A program made the position numbers and the translations under genes. A DNA stretch of 64,000 nt, from NCBI GenBank assembly GCA_905178155.1, contig CAJINV010000011.1, forward strand, positions 2,547,531 to 2,611,530. Direction: 5' to 3'. Positions 43,336 to 55,066 of the stretch are shown one piece after another. The notes beneath the pieces are model-generated. The model saw nothing but the letters and a program-made list of their open reading frames with translations, was not told where the DNA came from and did not search any database. The number at the start of each line of letters is the position of its first letter. Position 1 is the stretch's first letter. The stretch is from Amoebophrya sp. A120 (taxonomy: Eukaryota > Sar > Dinophyceae > Syndiniales > Amoebophryaceae).

Positions 43336-44663
43336 TTATTGTTCCATGAAGTACCGTTGCCACATCATGGGACAGAGCATTTCTAGCTCGGTCACGCTGC
43401 TACTCCAGTATATCCTCCCAGCGGATCCAAACATCAGCACAAACAACACCACCGACGCCCAAGCGCGCTGCTTTTTCGTCGGCGCCACCATCTGCTGCGG
43501 ATTGTTCGCGTCAAAGAGTCGTTGGTCGGACAAAGGGGTGAACCGAATACTGGTGTGTTTCTGCAACACGCAGCCCAGGCACATACCCCCAAGGAACCCG
43601 CCGAGATGCCCGTAGTGGTCGATTGTGCTCCAGTTCAGGATTTCCCAGGCGGCCAGCATGCCCACCACCCGCATCCAATGCTCGTGTAATCTCGTCTTCA
43701 GCTGCATGTCCTCAATGTGCGGCCACTCGACGACGAATAACCGGCCAACTTGCACGCCAATCAAGCCGTAGCAGCTCGTGCTCGCCCCTACCCCGTTCAC
43801 GCCGAACGCGTCGGAGAGTAGGTTGCCGGAAATCCCAGTGACTAAAAACACGATGAAGAATTTCACCGGCCCAAATTCCGCTTCCGTCGTCGTGCCCTCG
43901 GAGAATTGGAAGTAGAGGCTCATGAGAATGTGGGGGATGTTGCCGTGCAGAAAAATCGGCACAATCATTCGCCGGAGCTCGATCCAGTACTTGTCCTGCA
44001 ACACGTAGGCGCACTGCTCCATCGTGCGGTCCGAGGAGCCGAGCTTCCAGTTCGCGAGCGGTTCGGGTATTGTAAGGAAAAATCCCCCCACCCCATATCG
44101 AAAAGAAAATTTGTCATGCTGATTTGTGACCACAAATCACCTTTGTCTTGCGTACAAGGCAAACGGCACCCATGTGGCGCATGGTACAGCGAGTCTGTCA
44201 TGCGTTTTCGCCCATGTCAGACTTGTTTCTCATGCTCAGCTGCTAGCCGGATGCGTACCCAAATGGGCTTAGAATATGCCGACAAGCTCTTGCTGCAACA
44301 CAAAGTTCATTTGTGTACACAAATCCAGCAACACAAATTGTCTCTTTGATATGGGGTCGTGGGGGCTTTTTTCACTTTGATATCGGGGGTGATGTACCCC
44401 CGGGGGGTGATCACGAGGCAGGCAATCAGAAAAATTACGCATTCGAGCACGATGCAGACGCCCTGGACGCTTCGCCACCGCAAATGGGGAAAGTGGCGTT
44501 TCAGAAACCCGGGGGGTTGGTCTGGCTGGAGGGCTCCGTTTTGCTCTGCGAGGACCTGGTCGCGGAAAGCGACGGAGCGGGCGCCGGATTGTTGGTCGGC
44601 TGGCTCCATCAGTTGCTGGGTGCGGCCTTGGTCGGCTCCTGATCGGGAGAAGCGGTTACCCAT
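43336..44663 (-). CDS. Rhomboid-family intramembrane serine protease
   Basis: Two exons on the minus strand: 44663-44376 and 44070-43336 (1,023 nt, 340 aa), joined as YITPDIK|IPEPLANW after removing the family D element. The start at 44663 gives MGNRFSRS, a good N-myristoylation signal; a Met 12 codons upstream in the same frame is less likely. After a cytosolic N-terminus come a first membrane segment (VCIVLECVIFLIACLVI) and the rhomboid core: HGNIPHILMSLYFQF, the catalytic GxS motif GVGASTSCYGL (Ser about 193) and the catalytic His in DHYGHLGGFLGG (about 251). These residues are the family's Ser-His dyad. Rhomboids cleave membrane helices; in apicomplexan relatives they shed adhesins, but the substrate here is unknown. 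The gene ends only about 190 bp from the start of the next gene to the left. Confidence 0.88.
44071..44375. mobile_element. Introner element, family D
   Basis: About 305 bp with clear inverted ends: AAAAATCCCCCCACCCCATA at the left and, from the right end, AAAAAAGCCCCCACGACCCC, both running on to ATATCnAAAnAGA. It carries AATTTGTCATGCTG and ACAAATTGTC. The flanking duplication is not clear. In-frame removal implies GT...CA or AG...AC borders in the rhomboid gene. Confidence 0.75.
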
Positions 44664-45619
44664 TTTGAAGTTCAGTGGGGGGCTGTGAGTCGGGGGCACT
44701 AGATGAAAGAAGCATAGTATCTAAAACTCTCACCGTAGAGTCGAGCTGATCTCGTATGATCACAACCTGCACCGCCAGCACCTGCTAGTACGTGTACGAA
44801 AAAAAACAATCATAGTTTTGCGCAGGAAAAGATTCGTTTCAACTTCACGTTCTGTACTTCAGCTCTCAGAACTCCCTCGTGGAAAGAAAAAATCTAGCAG
44901 CGGAACAAGTGTCGGTGCTGGAAGATCCACTACAGTTTGACGAGCTCGGGCACCATGTGGTTCTGTCTTTTTTTTCTTGTTTCTCATATCAAATAACAAG
45001 AGAGGTATTCGAAAGTTCACGGTTTCTGATCGACGGCAGGGAGCTTTCCGCCACCAATAAAGGCGAGGGCTTCAATAGATGCAAACAAAATTGCACGGTT
45101 ATCGTCCTCAAGAAGACCCAATGGAAAATAGATTGGAAGGTGATTATTTCAGCTAACGCAAAGTCAGCAAGATCGTTTTGAAACCTCAAGAGTAAACCAC
45201 CCTAAACCCCGCGAAGGGGATAACTTCGAATGAAAATCTAGCTCGAAAGAAGCTGAAGATAGACTCTGTAGTACTAGTAAACCCGTCAGAAAATCAAAGA
45301 AAGAAAAGTTCTTATAGATAGTTGTACGAGCGTCATACACCGAAGAGGTGTTTGTTGGAATTTGTGAGGAATATTACCGAAGTGATGAAGATTGGTAAAG
45401 CAGATTTTAGCTGCGTGCCAAAATGTTGGAGAAATCCAGATGAACGTCCGCTCGGCGCAAGCGCGAGAACCACAAGTCTTCAACATACGCTGGCTTTACC
45501 TGTCGTAGTATAAATATAGAATGTCATTTTCATCTATTGATTCGTCGTACGCGTTTATTGGACATTGCAAAGGAAAGGCATACTACACTGATGTTAGAGT
45601 CCAAGAGCAGAATATGCAC
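44664..45619. other. Intergenic region, no supported gene
   Basis: Contains the rhomboid upstream region and the 3' flank of the Gly/Ser/Tyr-rich gene. Open frames around 44879-45189 overlap on both strands without domains. A second possible acceptor (CGACAG) lies near 45500 but adds no residues to the gene to the right. Confidence 0.45.
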
Positions 45620-46071
45620 TTACTTGCGGTAGTCGCTGGTGTAGGAGCGCTGGCCGCTGCTGTTGGTGTAGTGCGAGTAGCCACCACCGGACTTTCCACC
45701 GTTAGAGATGTAGAACCCGGATCCCGACGAAGCTGCGGACGCGGAGGGCGCGTAGTAGCTAGATCCAGAGCGGCCGCCGGTACCTGATGTGAAAGTAGTT
45801 CTGATCACATTTCCACAAATGCATTTCTTACGTTCGTTCGTTGAAGTTATCCGCGGATCTCTAGTTTATTCAATATTTCCTTTTATTACAGTGTGTAGAG
45901 TACAGGGAATGGCATTCTATTCATAAGTGTGTGAGAAGCAGCATTTGAGCAACAAATTCAAATATTACCGCCGCTGGAGTAGCTCGGGTTGCTGTACGAG
46001 TAGCCACCGTTGCTATACGTGGTGTACGAATTGCCCTGGGCATTCGTACCACTGTAAGTCGCTTTCGGCAT
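45620..46071 (-). CDS. Small Gly/Ser/Tyr-rich protein
   Basis: Two exons on the minus strand, 46071-45969 and 45783-45620, with a GT-AG intron flanked on both sides by GGTA. 267 nt, 88 residues: MPKATYSGTNAQGNSYTTYS, then SNGGYSYSNPSYSSGG, GSGFYISNGGKSGGG and YTNSSGQRSYTSDYRK. Composition and regular Tyr spacing suggest a disordered or structural protein; related-looking Ser/Tyr/Gly-rich small proteins occur in other alveolates, from memory only. No signal peptide. The splice junction keeps the repeat register, which supports that it is real. Confidence 0.6.
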
Positions 46072-46832
46072 CTTTAAAAGATGTAGATGGGATTGGGGTT
46101 CTACGTGAGCTGACAGAGTTTTTAGCTTTACCAAACTTGTCGTAGTGTCTTCAGAATTCTAGTGTAGACCGTGTCAAAAGGCTTGCGAGTCGATTCCAAA
46201 AAAGTATGGCTAGAAGTATAGCACGCGACACGAGTTGATGTGCCCCAGTTTCGTATTTGTGTTTGCTTCTCTCTGTGCTGCTGCCGAAATTTTGCTTGAG
46301 GTCGTTTGCTGTCTCTCGTTTCGCCGCATGCAAGAATGAGAATGAAAAGCGTGGAGTATGCGAACGATCGTGATCCCTATAGCACCATACTAGACGTTAA
46401 ACACAATACGAATGCGTCCAGATCATGAACGAGGACTTCAGCTCGGAAAAGTGAAAACATCGAAGTATTAACACATTTTCTGTCTCGAAGCAAAGCCCTT
46501 CACCTTGCGCAAGTAGAGCGTTATATAGCACATTAGTACTGCTCTTGTTGGGCTCCGCCTTTTACTTCCGGAGCGTTTCACGTCTCAACGGGACCTGCCT
46601 GAGGATGAATGCTATCGCTATCTTTTTGAACTTCATCATACTTGTCCACTTCGTGTCTCTGTTTGAGCTGAGGCTATCTGTTTTTTCGTTCTGGGATAAT
46701 TTCACGCATTGTTTTCAGCGATCATCGCCATCATCTTCATAGCACATGCACAACTTGTAGTTCTGGATGTACTTGTAGCTGAAGATGATGCCAGTGTCAT
46801 CACCTTCACCTAGATGAGGTTTTACAAGCACT
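46072..46832. other. Intergenic region, no supported gene
   Basis: Upstream of the small Gly/Ser/Tyr-rich gene and downstream of the TPR/IQ gene. Short frames only; no repeat or RNA gene recognised. Confidence 0.5.
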
Positions 46833-49800
46833 CTATCTCAGCGTCCTGGAGAACGGCTTCGGGTCCATGTACGCATTCTGCGATTTTTCCCCGCCTTCCG
46901 ACGCCACCCCACTTCTCCTCGACGCCGTGCTCCGTCGTGACGCCGCCGAAATCGGCCTCGAGCGCGCTGCACTGCTCGGACGGGTGTTGCTCAGTACCGC
47001 CTGCTGGGTTAATACCACGACTTCCCCCTTTGCAGCGGCCCGCTTCTTCTTCGCGATGCTGTTTGGGGGTGCAGGCTCCGGCGGCGCGTTAAGTTGCACT
47101 CGGGTGCGTGGTGCCGAGGGTGGGCGGGTGCCGGCGGAGGTTGCTGTGATGAAGTGAATAAGTTGGGGTAAACGAAAGTGGATCAAGACAGAACAAAATT
47201 CAATAATGCAACTACGGATTCCGTCGTTTCGGTTTTCGCATCAATTTAAAGGTACTAAACATATCGCAGTGCGCAATGTGGAAACCACCACGTGCTTACG
47301 TCTGAAGCTCCGATGCGACGGCTTTCTCGTTGATTGTTCGATCGCCGCTGGCTGCGGCCTAAGCGCATCGCACATAACGCACTGGTCCGGGCTGACTTCG
47401 TTCAGGAAGTTGCATTCATCACACCGCCACGGCAGACTCAGATGAGACATTTTGTTCGTCCCTTCACAAGTGGACGCTGCACCTCCAGAATTGCTTCTAC
47501 TTCGAGGCTGGTGGTGGTGTGCTTGTTCAGGATCAGTTGAGGGAAGACCACACGACCCGCCCTCCTCTGCAGTGAAGATCAGCTTCTCATTGTACAGGAG
47601 GCCCTGCTCGTCCTGAGGTGGTGCTCCCGTTGCTGCGGGCACTGGCATCGGGACCTCCGGTTCCTCCTCCGTCTGCTCCTCCGCAGCGGTAGCTTTCGTC
47701 GGGAACACCACGAGCGGGGATGCTTCGAAATCCGTTTTCGCGGAGGGGTCGTCGGACTCTTCTAGCGTCGCGACCATTGTAGCAGCTCCTTCTGGGAGGT
47801 GAGTTTTAGGTAAGGGCTCTGCGCGTGACGAGAGCTCTTGCTGCTCTTCTTCTGGTAGATTCGCAATGAACTCCTGGCTTTTCTCTTCGTATTTCGCCTG
47901 CGCCTCTTCCGCTTCGTACTGGAGCACCTCGCCCATCAGGTCCGTCCAAGCGAGATCGAGCTTGTGTTCTGCGGGGGGTGGGGGGCGTGCGGCCTTGCGT
48001 GTGAACAACGGCACGCTCGATTGGTGCTGCAGCTTTTCCTCTGAATTCGGTGGAGCAGCATCATCATTCGCTGAATTATCATTACCTGCTGGTATTGGAA
48101 AGTCATATTGGACATCTTTCTCATGATGTTGCTGCGCACTACCCGAAGCAGGGTCTTCAGGTTCAGGCGACCTTGGCGTCGATGCGTACAGTGTGTTGTT
48201 CCCCCGATTGTTCGTCGACCCGGAAGCGGCTATAACTGGCGACCCCCTTCGGCTCGAAGGCGCACTTCTTCCGCTACTGTTGATTTCCGGAAGGGGTGCC
48301 ACACTGCTGGTTCGGCTCGTTGCTGCATCTTCTGCTCCTGGGGCCGGGGGGTCTGTACGCTCTGCTTCTGACGAAGCAGCTGGACGATCATCTGTGCCGC
48401 CTGCTGCACCGGCGGCCTCTTTTCCCTGCACCATTTGAACATCAAGCCGGCTCCCCGGTCTGCTACTGCGCTCGATTTCCAACGGAGATGATCCGGACGG
48501 CGAGTATTCCATCCTGGGCACCGCAGCTTTGCGACGCGAAGAGGATGCTGACGAACCAGATTCCGGCATGATGGGACTTCGGGAAGAGGAGGATGGAAAT
48601 TCCGCTCTGTTTGTCGTTGCTATTGGCGGCGTGGGCGTGTTCCCGGGTGTGCGCCAGGACGAACTCGACGAAGCCCGTTGCAGCGGCGGAGAAAAGGGTT
48701 GCGAAACGAAACCCCCAAGGGCGTTTTGTGCGATGGCGTTAGCAGCAGATGAGCCTTTTTGTTGCAGTTCTTTTCCCGGTGAGGACCGCCTTGCGGAAAT
48801 AGGACGGATGGTTTCCCCAGGCGATTCTGACGGCGTGGCTTTCTCGTCCTCTCTCCGGACCGAGGAGGACGCAGTTTGGACGGGTCGAAGAACAAGTTCA
48901 CCACCGCTTTGCGAGGCAGAAAGCGACCTTGGAGTCGTGATGATGCACGGTGGGGTAGAACTACAATTTTTGTCACCAGCAGGAGCTTGCTCAGCTTCAA
49001 GTGGCAACGTTCTCGAACTACTCTGGAGCGGTGCACCTGATGAGATAGACTGCAGCGCCGGCTCGTCTGCTTGTTCAACTTCCGCACCTCCAACTGTGCC
49101 TCGCTTGCTGTCCGAGGGCAAGCTGACGCTGATCTCGCTCTTGGCAAAGGAGAGTTGTTCCAAACCACCAGCTATATTCGGACTTGTGCATGGGCTCGGC
49201 GTCTTCGCGGCGACCGGCAGAACTTTTGGTGCTGGGGTCTCGCTGGTGTTCTCCACAGCCGATGGCGTGATTATTTCTGCAGTTGCACGATGTGAAAACC
49301 CTGCTGCAGCTTCTTCGATCGTTGCTGGGGCGTCTGGCGCCTGGGATTGTTCGAGCGCAGCTCCAGCACTGGCTTCAGCGGGCGAAATTTTCTTCGGTTT
49401 CGGCTGCAGTGCGTCGGTTACGGCCTGCAAGCCGAGAAACATTACCGGCCTCGAAGAGGAGCACGTTCCCAGCGAACAAGCGTTCAGCACTTTCTCGACT
49501 GGGAACATCTGCAATGCTTTGGATGCGAGCGGGGCAGGTTGCAGTTTGTACTTTTCCTGATACAGCAGTACGCTTGCAAACTCCGTTTCGCTCAAAACCA
49601 CTACCCCGGTAGGCTCCGTACCGATAGTTTCCGCGCGAACGAGTAAAGGTCCCGTAAAAACCGCCCGCGTCGCCTCGGCTCGTCGCAGTGCGGTGCTTGT
49701 AGCTGCGGCAACGGATTTGGTTGTTTTGCTCGACGACGTTGGCGTCGTGCAAGCCAGAGCCTCCTTGTAATCAGTTACCTCCACCCGCCAATCTGGACGA

Positions 49801-52800
49801 TTGAACCTTCTTTTCGCGGACACCACTACGCGCTGCCCACTGCGTCCCATTTCCCGGACGACGCTCTTCACGTGCACGAAGTCAGTGGCTAGGCGCATGC
49901 GGAAAAACACGCCGCGCACAAGACTTTGAATCCTCGCGACTTTGCGGTCGCGAACGCGTCTTGGCCAGACGTTGCGAATTCTGAAGGCGAAAAAAAGGCT
50001 GAGGAAGGTAGCGGCGTGCTTCTTTTGTCTGGTGAAGATAAGTAAATTCTCCAAAACAGTCTTTTTCTGTTCCTGTTTCCAGCGGTTTTCGCGACGCTTG
50101 CACAGCTCCGCGAGTTTTTCTTCTCTTGCGTTTTGCAACTGCAGTTTCTTCGCTTCGACCAACTTTTTTCGCTCCTGATGCATGCGAACGCCGGCTTGCA
50201 AGGTCGTTGCTGCGGTGTTCTTTTCCCGGGGAGCGATTTTCTTCACAAAAAACTTCCAGTCGACGAACCGCTGCAATTTCAAATCCTCTAACCGCTTTCT
50301 CTTTCCTTTCTGGTACTTCAGAAATATCCTCCTCGCTTTCCGGCCACACACAGTCGCCTTCCAGGCATGTTGAATGCGAAGTTGCGCCGCCAGTTCTTTG
50401 TCCATCTGGGTCTTGTGTCGAGCTCGCCTCACCTGCGCCTGCCTTTTCCTGCCGCGCCACCAGCCCTGCAGTCGCTCGGCCGCACGACTTTGCTCAACCT
50501 GGGAGCGTATGTGCTTGTTGCGCGTCGAAGATGGTCTGCTCGACGTCCCAAGAACTGACGGCTCTGTTGGCGACGGCGCAGCACTCGAAGACGACGAAGA
50601 TGCAGTCCCGGTTGTGCTTTTGCTACCGATCTTTTGGCTGATCAGCGTCTGTGGCGTGTAGAGCGACGAAGCGGATGTTGGTGGAGGCGGTGCTGGTGCC
50701 CCTGCAGCAGAAATAGCAGCTGCAGTAGGTCCTACTTCCATGTCTTTCATCGGCCTGTTTCCAAACAACGTCTTCGGCTTGCTCGCGGACTGAGGTCTGG
50801 ACGATGAAGTTGTTGGCGGAGGAAAAACAAGCCCGTGTGCTGGAGACAACACACCCTTTTCCTTCCTCAACTGCGGCGAACCGCGTTGGAAGAGCGTCAT
50901 GGGCGAACTGGGGAGGCGACGTCGGTTCGCGCCGGCACCACCTCGAGCGGACGAGATCGTGGACTGGGCGTCGATGTCAAGTGCGGTCGTGTTGTGCTGT
51001 CTTGCATTGTTCAGCAGTGGTGTGCAAAGACTTGGAACTTGCAAGGAAGGTAAGATGACACAGGACGTGCTCTTCTCCGTACTCCGACAGCTCATCAGGT
51101 GCAGGGGCGTGCTGACAGCGGATGCTGGGGTTGCTGCTGCATTAGGACCGCCGCCGGCAGAACCTGCGCCTCCAAGACGAGGCTGGTATTGCTGGTAGTG
51201 TTGCGGCGCAGTTGGTGCACTAGGTGGTGGACCAGCACCGGATAGTACACCAGAGTGAGACCACTGGTGCTGCACCACCGACGACGTCATGGTCGGAATG
51301 CTTTTCGAAAATTCCGTTGAGTTTTCGTCGTCCCCTGCGCTGGCGGATGTTTCGTCGTCGATGGCTGAGTGCGAAAAAGGTTTTATTTTCTGCGCAAACG
51401 CTAGCCTTGGAACCAGCACCGGTTGGTTCGCCGCGACGCCGCACCACTTTTTCCCTTCCACCAAAACTGTTTGGGGGGAAGAGTGATGTTGTTGAAGTTG
51501 CTGGAGGGAAGATCCACCAGCTGGTGCTATAGCGGGTGGCAATGTAGTAGTTGTCCCGGACGACAAGACCGTGAGAGGGCTGCTGCTCGAGGAGCTGCTA
51601 CTGGTGAACAAATTTTGCTGCTGTTGCAAAACGTAGTGTTTCTGTTTGTTCGACGAATGTTGTACAACAATTTCTTGCGCAACTACGGGGGTTATTGGTC
51701 GCTCTACCGGTATTGGCGAGGCGAGCGGGGTTTCCACAACCTCCCGCATTTCCTTTTGTGCGTTGAAGAAGTTTTGCTGCATCATGTGCGGCGCCGCGCC
51801 AAGGGGTAACCGCAGGAGCTGTTCGCCGGAGGTCGTTTTCGTTTTGCCAACCGCCACGGAGATGCGCTTCGGACTCGATTTTTCCTTCTGCGTGGTTTCT
51901 CGCAGAGCGTCCTTAACTCTGGAGATCCACGAGGCGGTGGCGGATTCCGTGTCGACTGGGAAATCTGGCTCATCACCTGCGCTTTGAAGTTCATCAATTT
52001 CAGCTTTGTCTACTGCGTCATCGTCGTCGTCCTCGCAGAAGTCATCCCCGAGAATCTCCGCGTTTGGGCTGATATTCGACTCTTCTGGCGAAATATTTTT
52101 CTGCATAGTTGTTGACGGAGCGAGTGGTGGACTACTAGCTTTCCTCACAGCTATGTCGATTTTGTCATTCGCAGACACGAGGCTGCTGATAGCAGCGATT
52201 GGGATATCACCAAAGGCTGCTGGCCGGTTTCGACGCCTTCCGTTCTGCGATGAAGGGTCGTGTCGCGCGTCATGATCAGACTCCGGCTTGATGTTCGCAT
52301 CTCCGTCAAATATTTCGTCCTCCTCCAGCTCTACCATCGGTTTGTGTTTCTGCAGCCAGTCCAGCTCCTCCTTCGCGCGGTCCAGCGTATAAAAATCAGA
52401 GACGTCACTCCTCGCTCGATTCCTTCGGTTGCGCTCCAGCACCGCCGTGACGGACTGCTGGAACTTTTCGCGCAGCGGGTGCCCCTCGTCCAGGTGCTCG
52501 GTCGCGAGGTGGAGGGCCTTCTTGTAGAGGTGCACGGCTTCCGGGGGGCAGTCCTCCTTCGACCCGAATTGGAGCTCCTTTTGCACGGCCCAATTGTTGT
52601 AGGAAACTGCGAGCGAGGCGACTTTCTCGGCGTATCTGTGTAATAGGATTTAGAACTGTCGCACTCAGTGAAGCCGAGTCCTCAAGAACCCAATCATCAT
52701 TGTACGTGATGAAATTAGCAGCTGCGGATGCGGGTTGTGCACCGCAATAAAACGTAAAAGAGATAAATTATGCAGCACGTACTCGCTCGGCGTCGTTTTC

Positions 52801-54256
52801 GAAAGTCGCATGATGTCCTGCTCGCTTCGTTGCACTGCCCCCATGGCGGCGCTCTCCGCCTCCTGGTGTTTGCCCAGCTCACTTAGTACGGCGGAGAGGT
52901 TCAGGTATGTGACAGCAGCGTCCGCGGCAGGCAGCTCAGGCACCTGGAACGACAATTTGAGCATAATTTGGCATCCTTTTAGAAGCGGGAAGAGCTCTAA
53001 TATCCTCTATTGCTGTTCGGTATCTTTGAAAGCGAAAGTAGACTTAGACAAGATGAAAGTTTTGAATTTGATGAAGTTCTTGGACACGTAAAAATATTAC
53101 CCACATCTTGCTGGTGCTGAGGTACTGCAGCGCTTTCTGGAGGTCCCCACCCTCCCGCCGTTCCAAACTGGCTAGGTTGTTTAGCGTTAAAGACGCGAAG
53201 AGCGCGAACGCCTGCCGGAAGGTCCGCCGCCTAGATTTGTCCGACTCCGTTGTGTTTAGTTGCGCGCGGGGAATGACAGCGGCCTTCTTTAAATAGTCGT
53301 AAAACTGCTTGCCGATGGCGTGCATCTGGCGCTCGGCAACGAGGAGAATCGTGCGGGCCTCGGGGATTTGACCTGTGATAGAATAATTCGAAAGTCTTGA
53401 TGCAATGCCAGAACCAGAGCGTGAGCGAGAGCTAGCTGCAATTACAATTATAGCAAGAGAAGCTGTGCAGACCATCGCCAAAGAACAAATGAAATCAAAC
53501 TCAGTCGCTAATACCGTCCTCCAATTTCGCCAGCGCGACGGAATTCATGTGCTTTCCCAAGTCTTCCAGGCAAATTGCCGCCGAGAAGTGGTGCACACCG
53601 AAACACCGGACTCGGCTGACAAAGCTCTCGTACATCTGGTCAGCCTGGTCCAGCTCATGCCTCAGGAGTCGTCGCGCCGAATCGAGCGGCTGCTGTTGCG
53701 GCACTGCATCCCCGCCGAGAATTTCCGCATTGATGCTTTGAGACTTCTCCTCGTCCACGTCCACAGATGTGGTCTCTTTGGTGATGTAATTGAACTGGCA
53801 CTTTCTTTTCGTCGCGAAAGTTCGCGTAGTACTACTTGCACTGGTCGTCGCAGTAGTACCATGATTCCCAACAAATACTCTCCTGTTGCCAGCGGAATTG
53901 GGCCTCCTTTTCATTCGCATGTGCGGCGTGCAGTCGGAGTCGCTGTAGATGATCTCCTCCGCAATCTGGTCCGGGTCTTCGAACGGTGGGTCAAAAAAAT
54001 TGTTCGTCGCATCCGGCCGGTCATCCCACGCGGGCCGGCGCGGACGGTGGCTGATCTTCGGCACCGTTGGCGCACCATACTGTTCGCGGGTGACCTTGCG
54101 CTTCTCCACCTGGCTGGTTGCCAAGGGGCTCTTCGCGCTGGTTGGGCGCGAAGTAGCTGAAATTAAGTCGGAACTAGGATCGTTATACTGCGGCGCAGCT
54201 GCGGGGACGATGCGCGAACGCGGGGGTCCACGGCTGTACACACCGTACGAAGGCAT
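46833..54256 (-). CDS. Large TPR / IQ-motif / RanBP2-type zinc-finger protein (about 2,282 aa)
   Basis: Exons on the minus strand: 54256-53515, 53372-53101, 52943-52755, about 52634-47300 and 47143-46833. They sum to 6,849 nt, a multiple of three. The N-terminal part is disordered, then TPR-like repeats run across exons 1-4 (ALAKLEDGQIPEARTILLVA, TLNNLASLERREGGDLQKAL, TYLNLSAVLSELGKHQEAES, AVHLYKKALHLATEHL). A Ser/Pro-rich region follows, then several IQ-type calmodulin-binding helices in the middle (AAERLQGWWRGRKRQAQVRR, AATTLQAGVRMHQERKK, VARIQSLVRGVFFRMRL), and a very long Ser/Ala/Pro/Glu-rich region. Near the C-terminus is a RanBP2-type zinc finger (WRCDECNFLNEVSPDQCVMC). The tail exon is Ser/Arg-rich. 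IQ plus TPR suggests a calmodulin-linked cytoskeletal or flagellar scaffold; this is inference. The exon 3/4 border is unsettled: AC...AG gives LLYAEKVASL, while a GT-AG pair further in gives LLRFIAKVASL. Confidence 0.75.
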
Positions 54257-55066
54257 TGTCGAATAGGAGAAACAGAACCGTTGCCCGCCGGAAGTGTCGG
54301 AGGTGTGCGACGATTTATTGTGCAGGCTAGTGTAGAAATCCCCGGAACTACGGGAACATGATGAAGATCACTCACACTCGATCTCGAAGCTTATTTTGAT
54401 AACACTCACGAAGAAGAGTTTGTTGAAGAAAAACCACAAGCTGCGATCGCTCGTATGCAACAAAAGAAGCTTGCAATGGGTATCATGAAAACTGCACCAA
54501 CAATAGATTGCTCGCAGACTATACTGCATTGCAAAGCGCGATCAAAAAATATGTACATCTAGAGTAATCACTCGTCTCATCGAGGAACATTTATCTTTGA
54601 TAAATTCTCTAGTCACCACGAGATATTCTCAAATCGAAATATAAAGTGCCTCAACGTGATGCAATTTTGTCGACTCCTCTCCCGGTACTCGCTCTCTAGT
54701 GAAGATTCTGCTGCAGACAAAGAGAAAGACATCACAAAAAGGACGAGAAAGACCAACAAGAAAGCAGGCTCTGTTCATGCTTCTGCAACAAGCATGAAGC
54801 CGTGATTGCAGTCATAGACAGCGAACGAGGTAGAACAATGAATAAGCAACACCGTCAAAGTCGTCACTGGTATACTGAAAACGCTCATGAGAAGCGTTAT
54901 CGTGCAGTACAGGTGGATCATGGTTTTGAGTTTTTGTTAAACCAGCGACTCTCAGTTACTGTTGGTAGAAACAAATTTGCTGTCAACACTTTAGTAGTAG
55001 CTACTCTTGGTATAATTTTGCTTTGCCACTCATCTTCGTTCGTGCAAGGCATTGGCATTCTTGATC
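54257..55066. other. Intergenic region, no supported gene
   Basis: Upstream region of the TPR/IQ gene and 3' flank of the coilin-like gene. A plus-strand frame beginning at 54802 runs over the neighbour's antisense strand and is not credible as a gene. No RNA gene or introner termini. Confidence 0.5.

Noticed and set aside
5195-44375. CRISPR-like interpretation of the repeated palindromes
   Set aside because: Copies are scattered inside eukaryotic reading frames with target duplications, not regularly spaced with unique spacers.
45190-45215. CCCTAAACCCC-like telomere motif
   Set aside because: A single short match, not a tandem array, inside ordinary intergenic DNA.
48529-49560. Plus-strand frame of 343 codons
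   Set aside because: Antisense of the TPR/IQ gene, whose minus frame continues for 1,780 codons with IQ and zinc-finger motifs.
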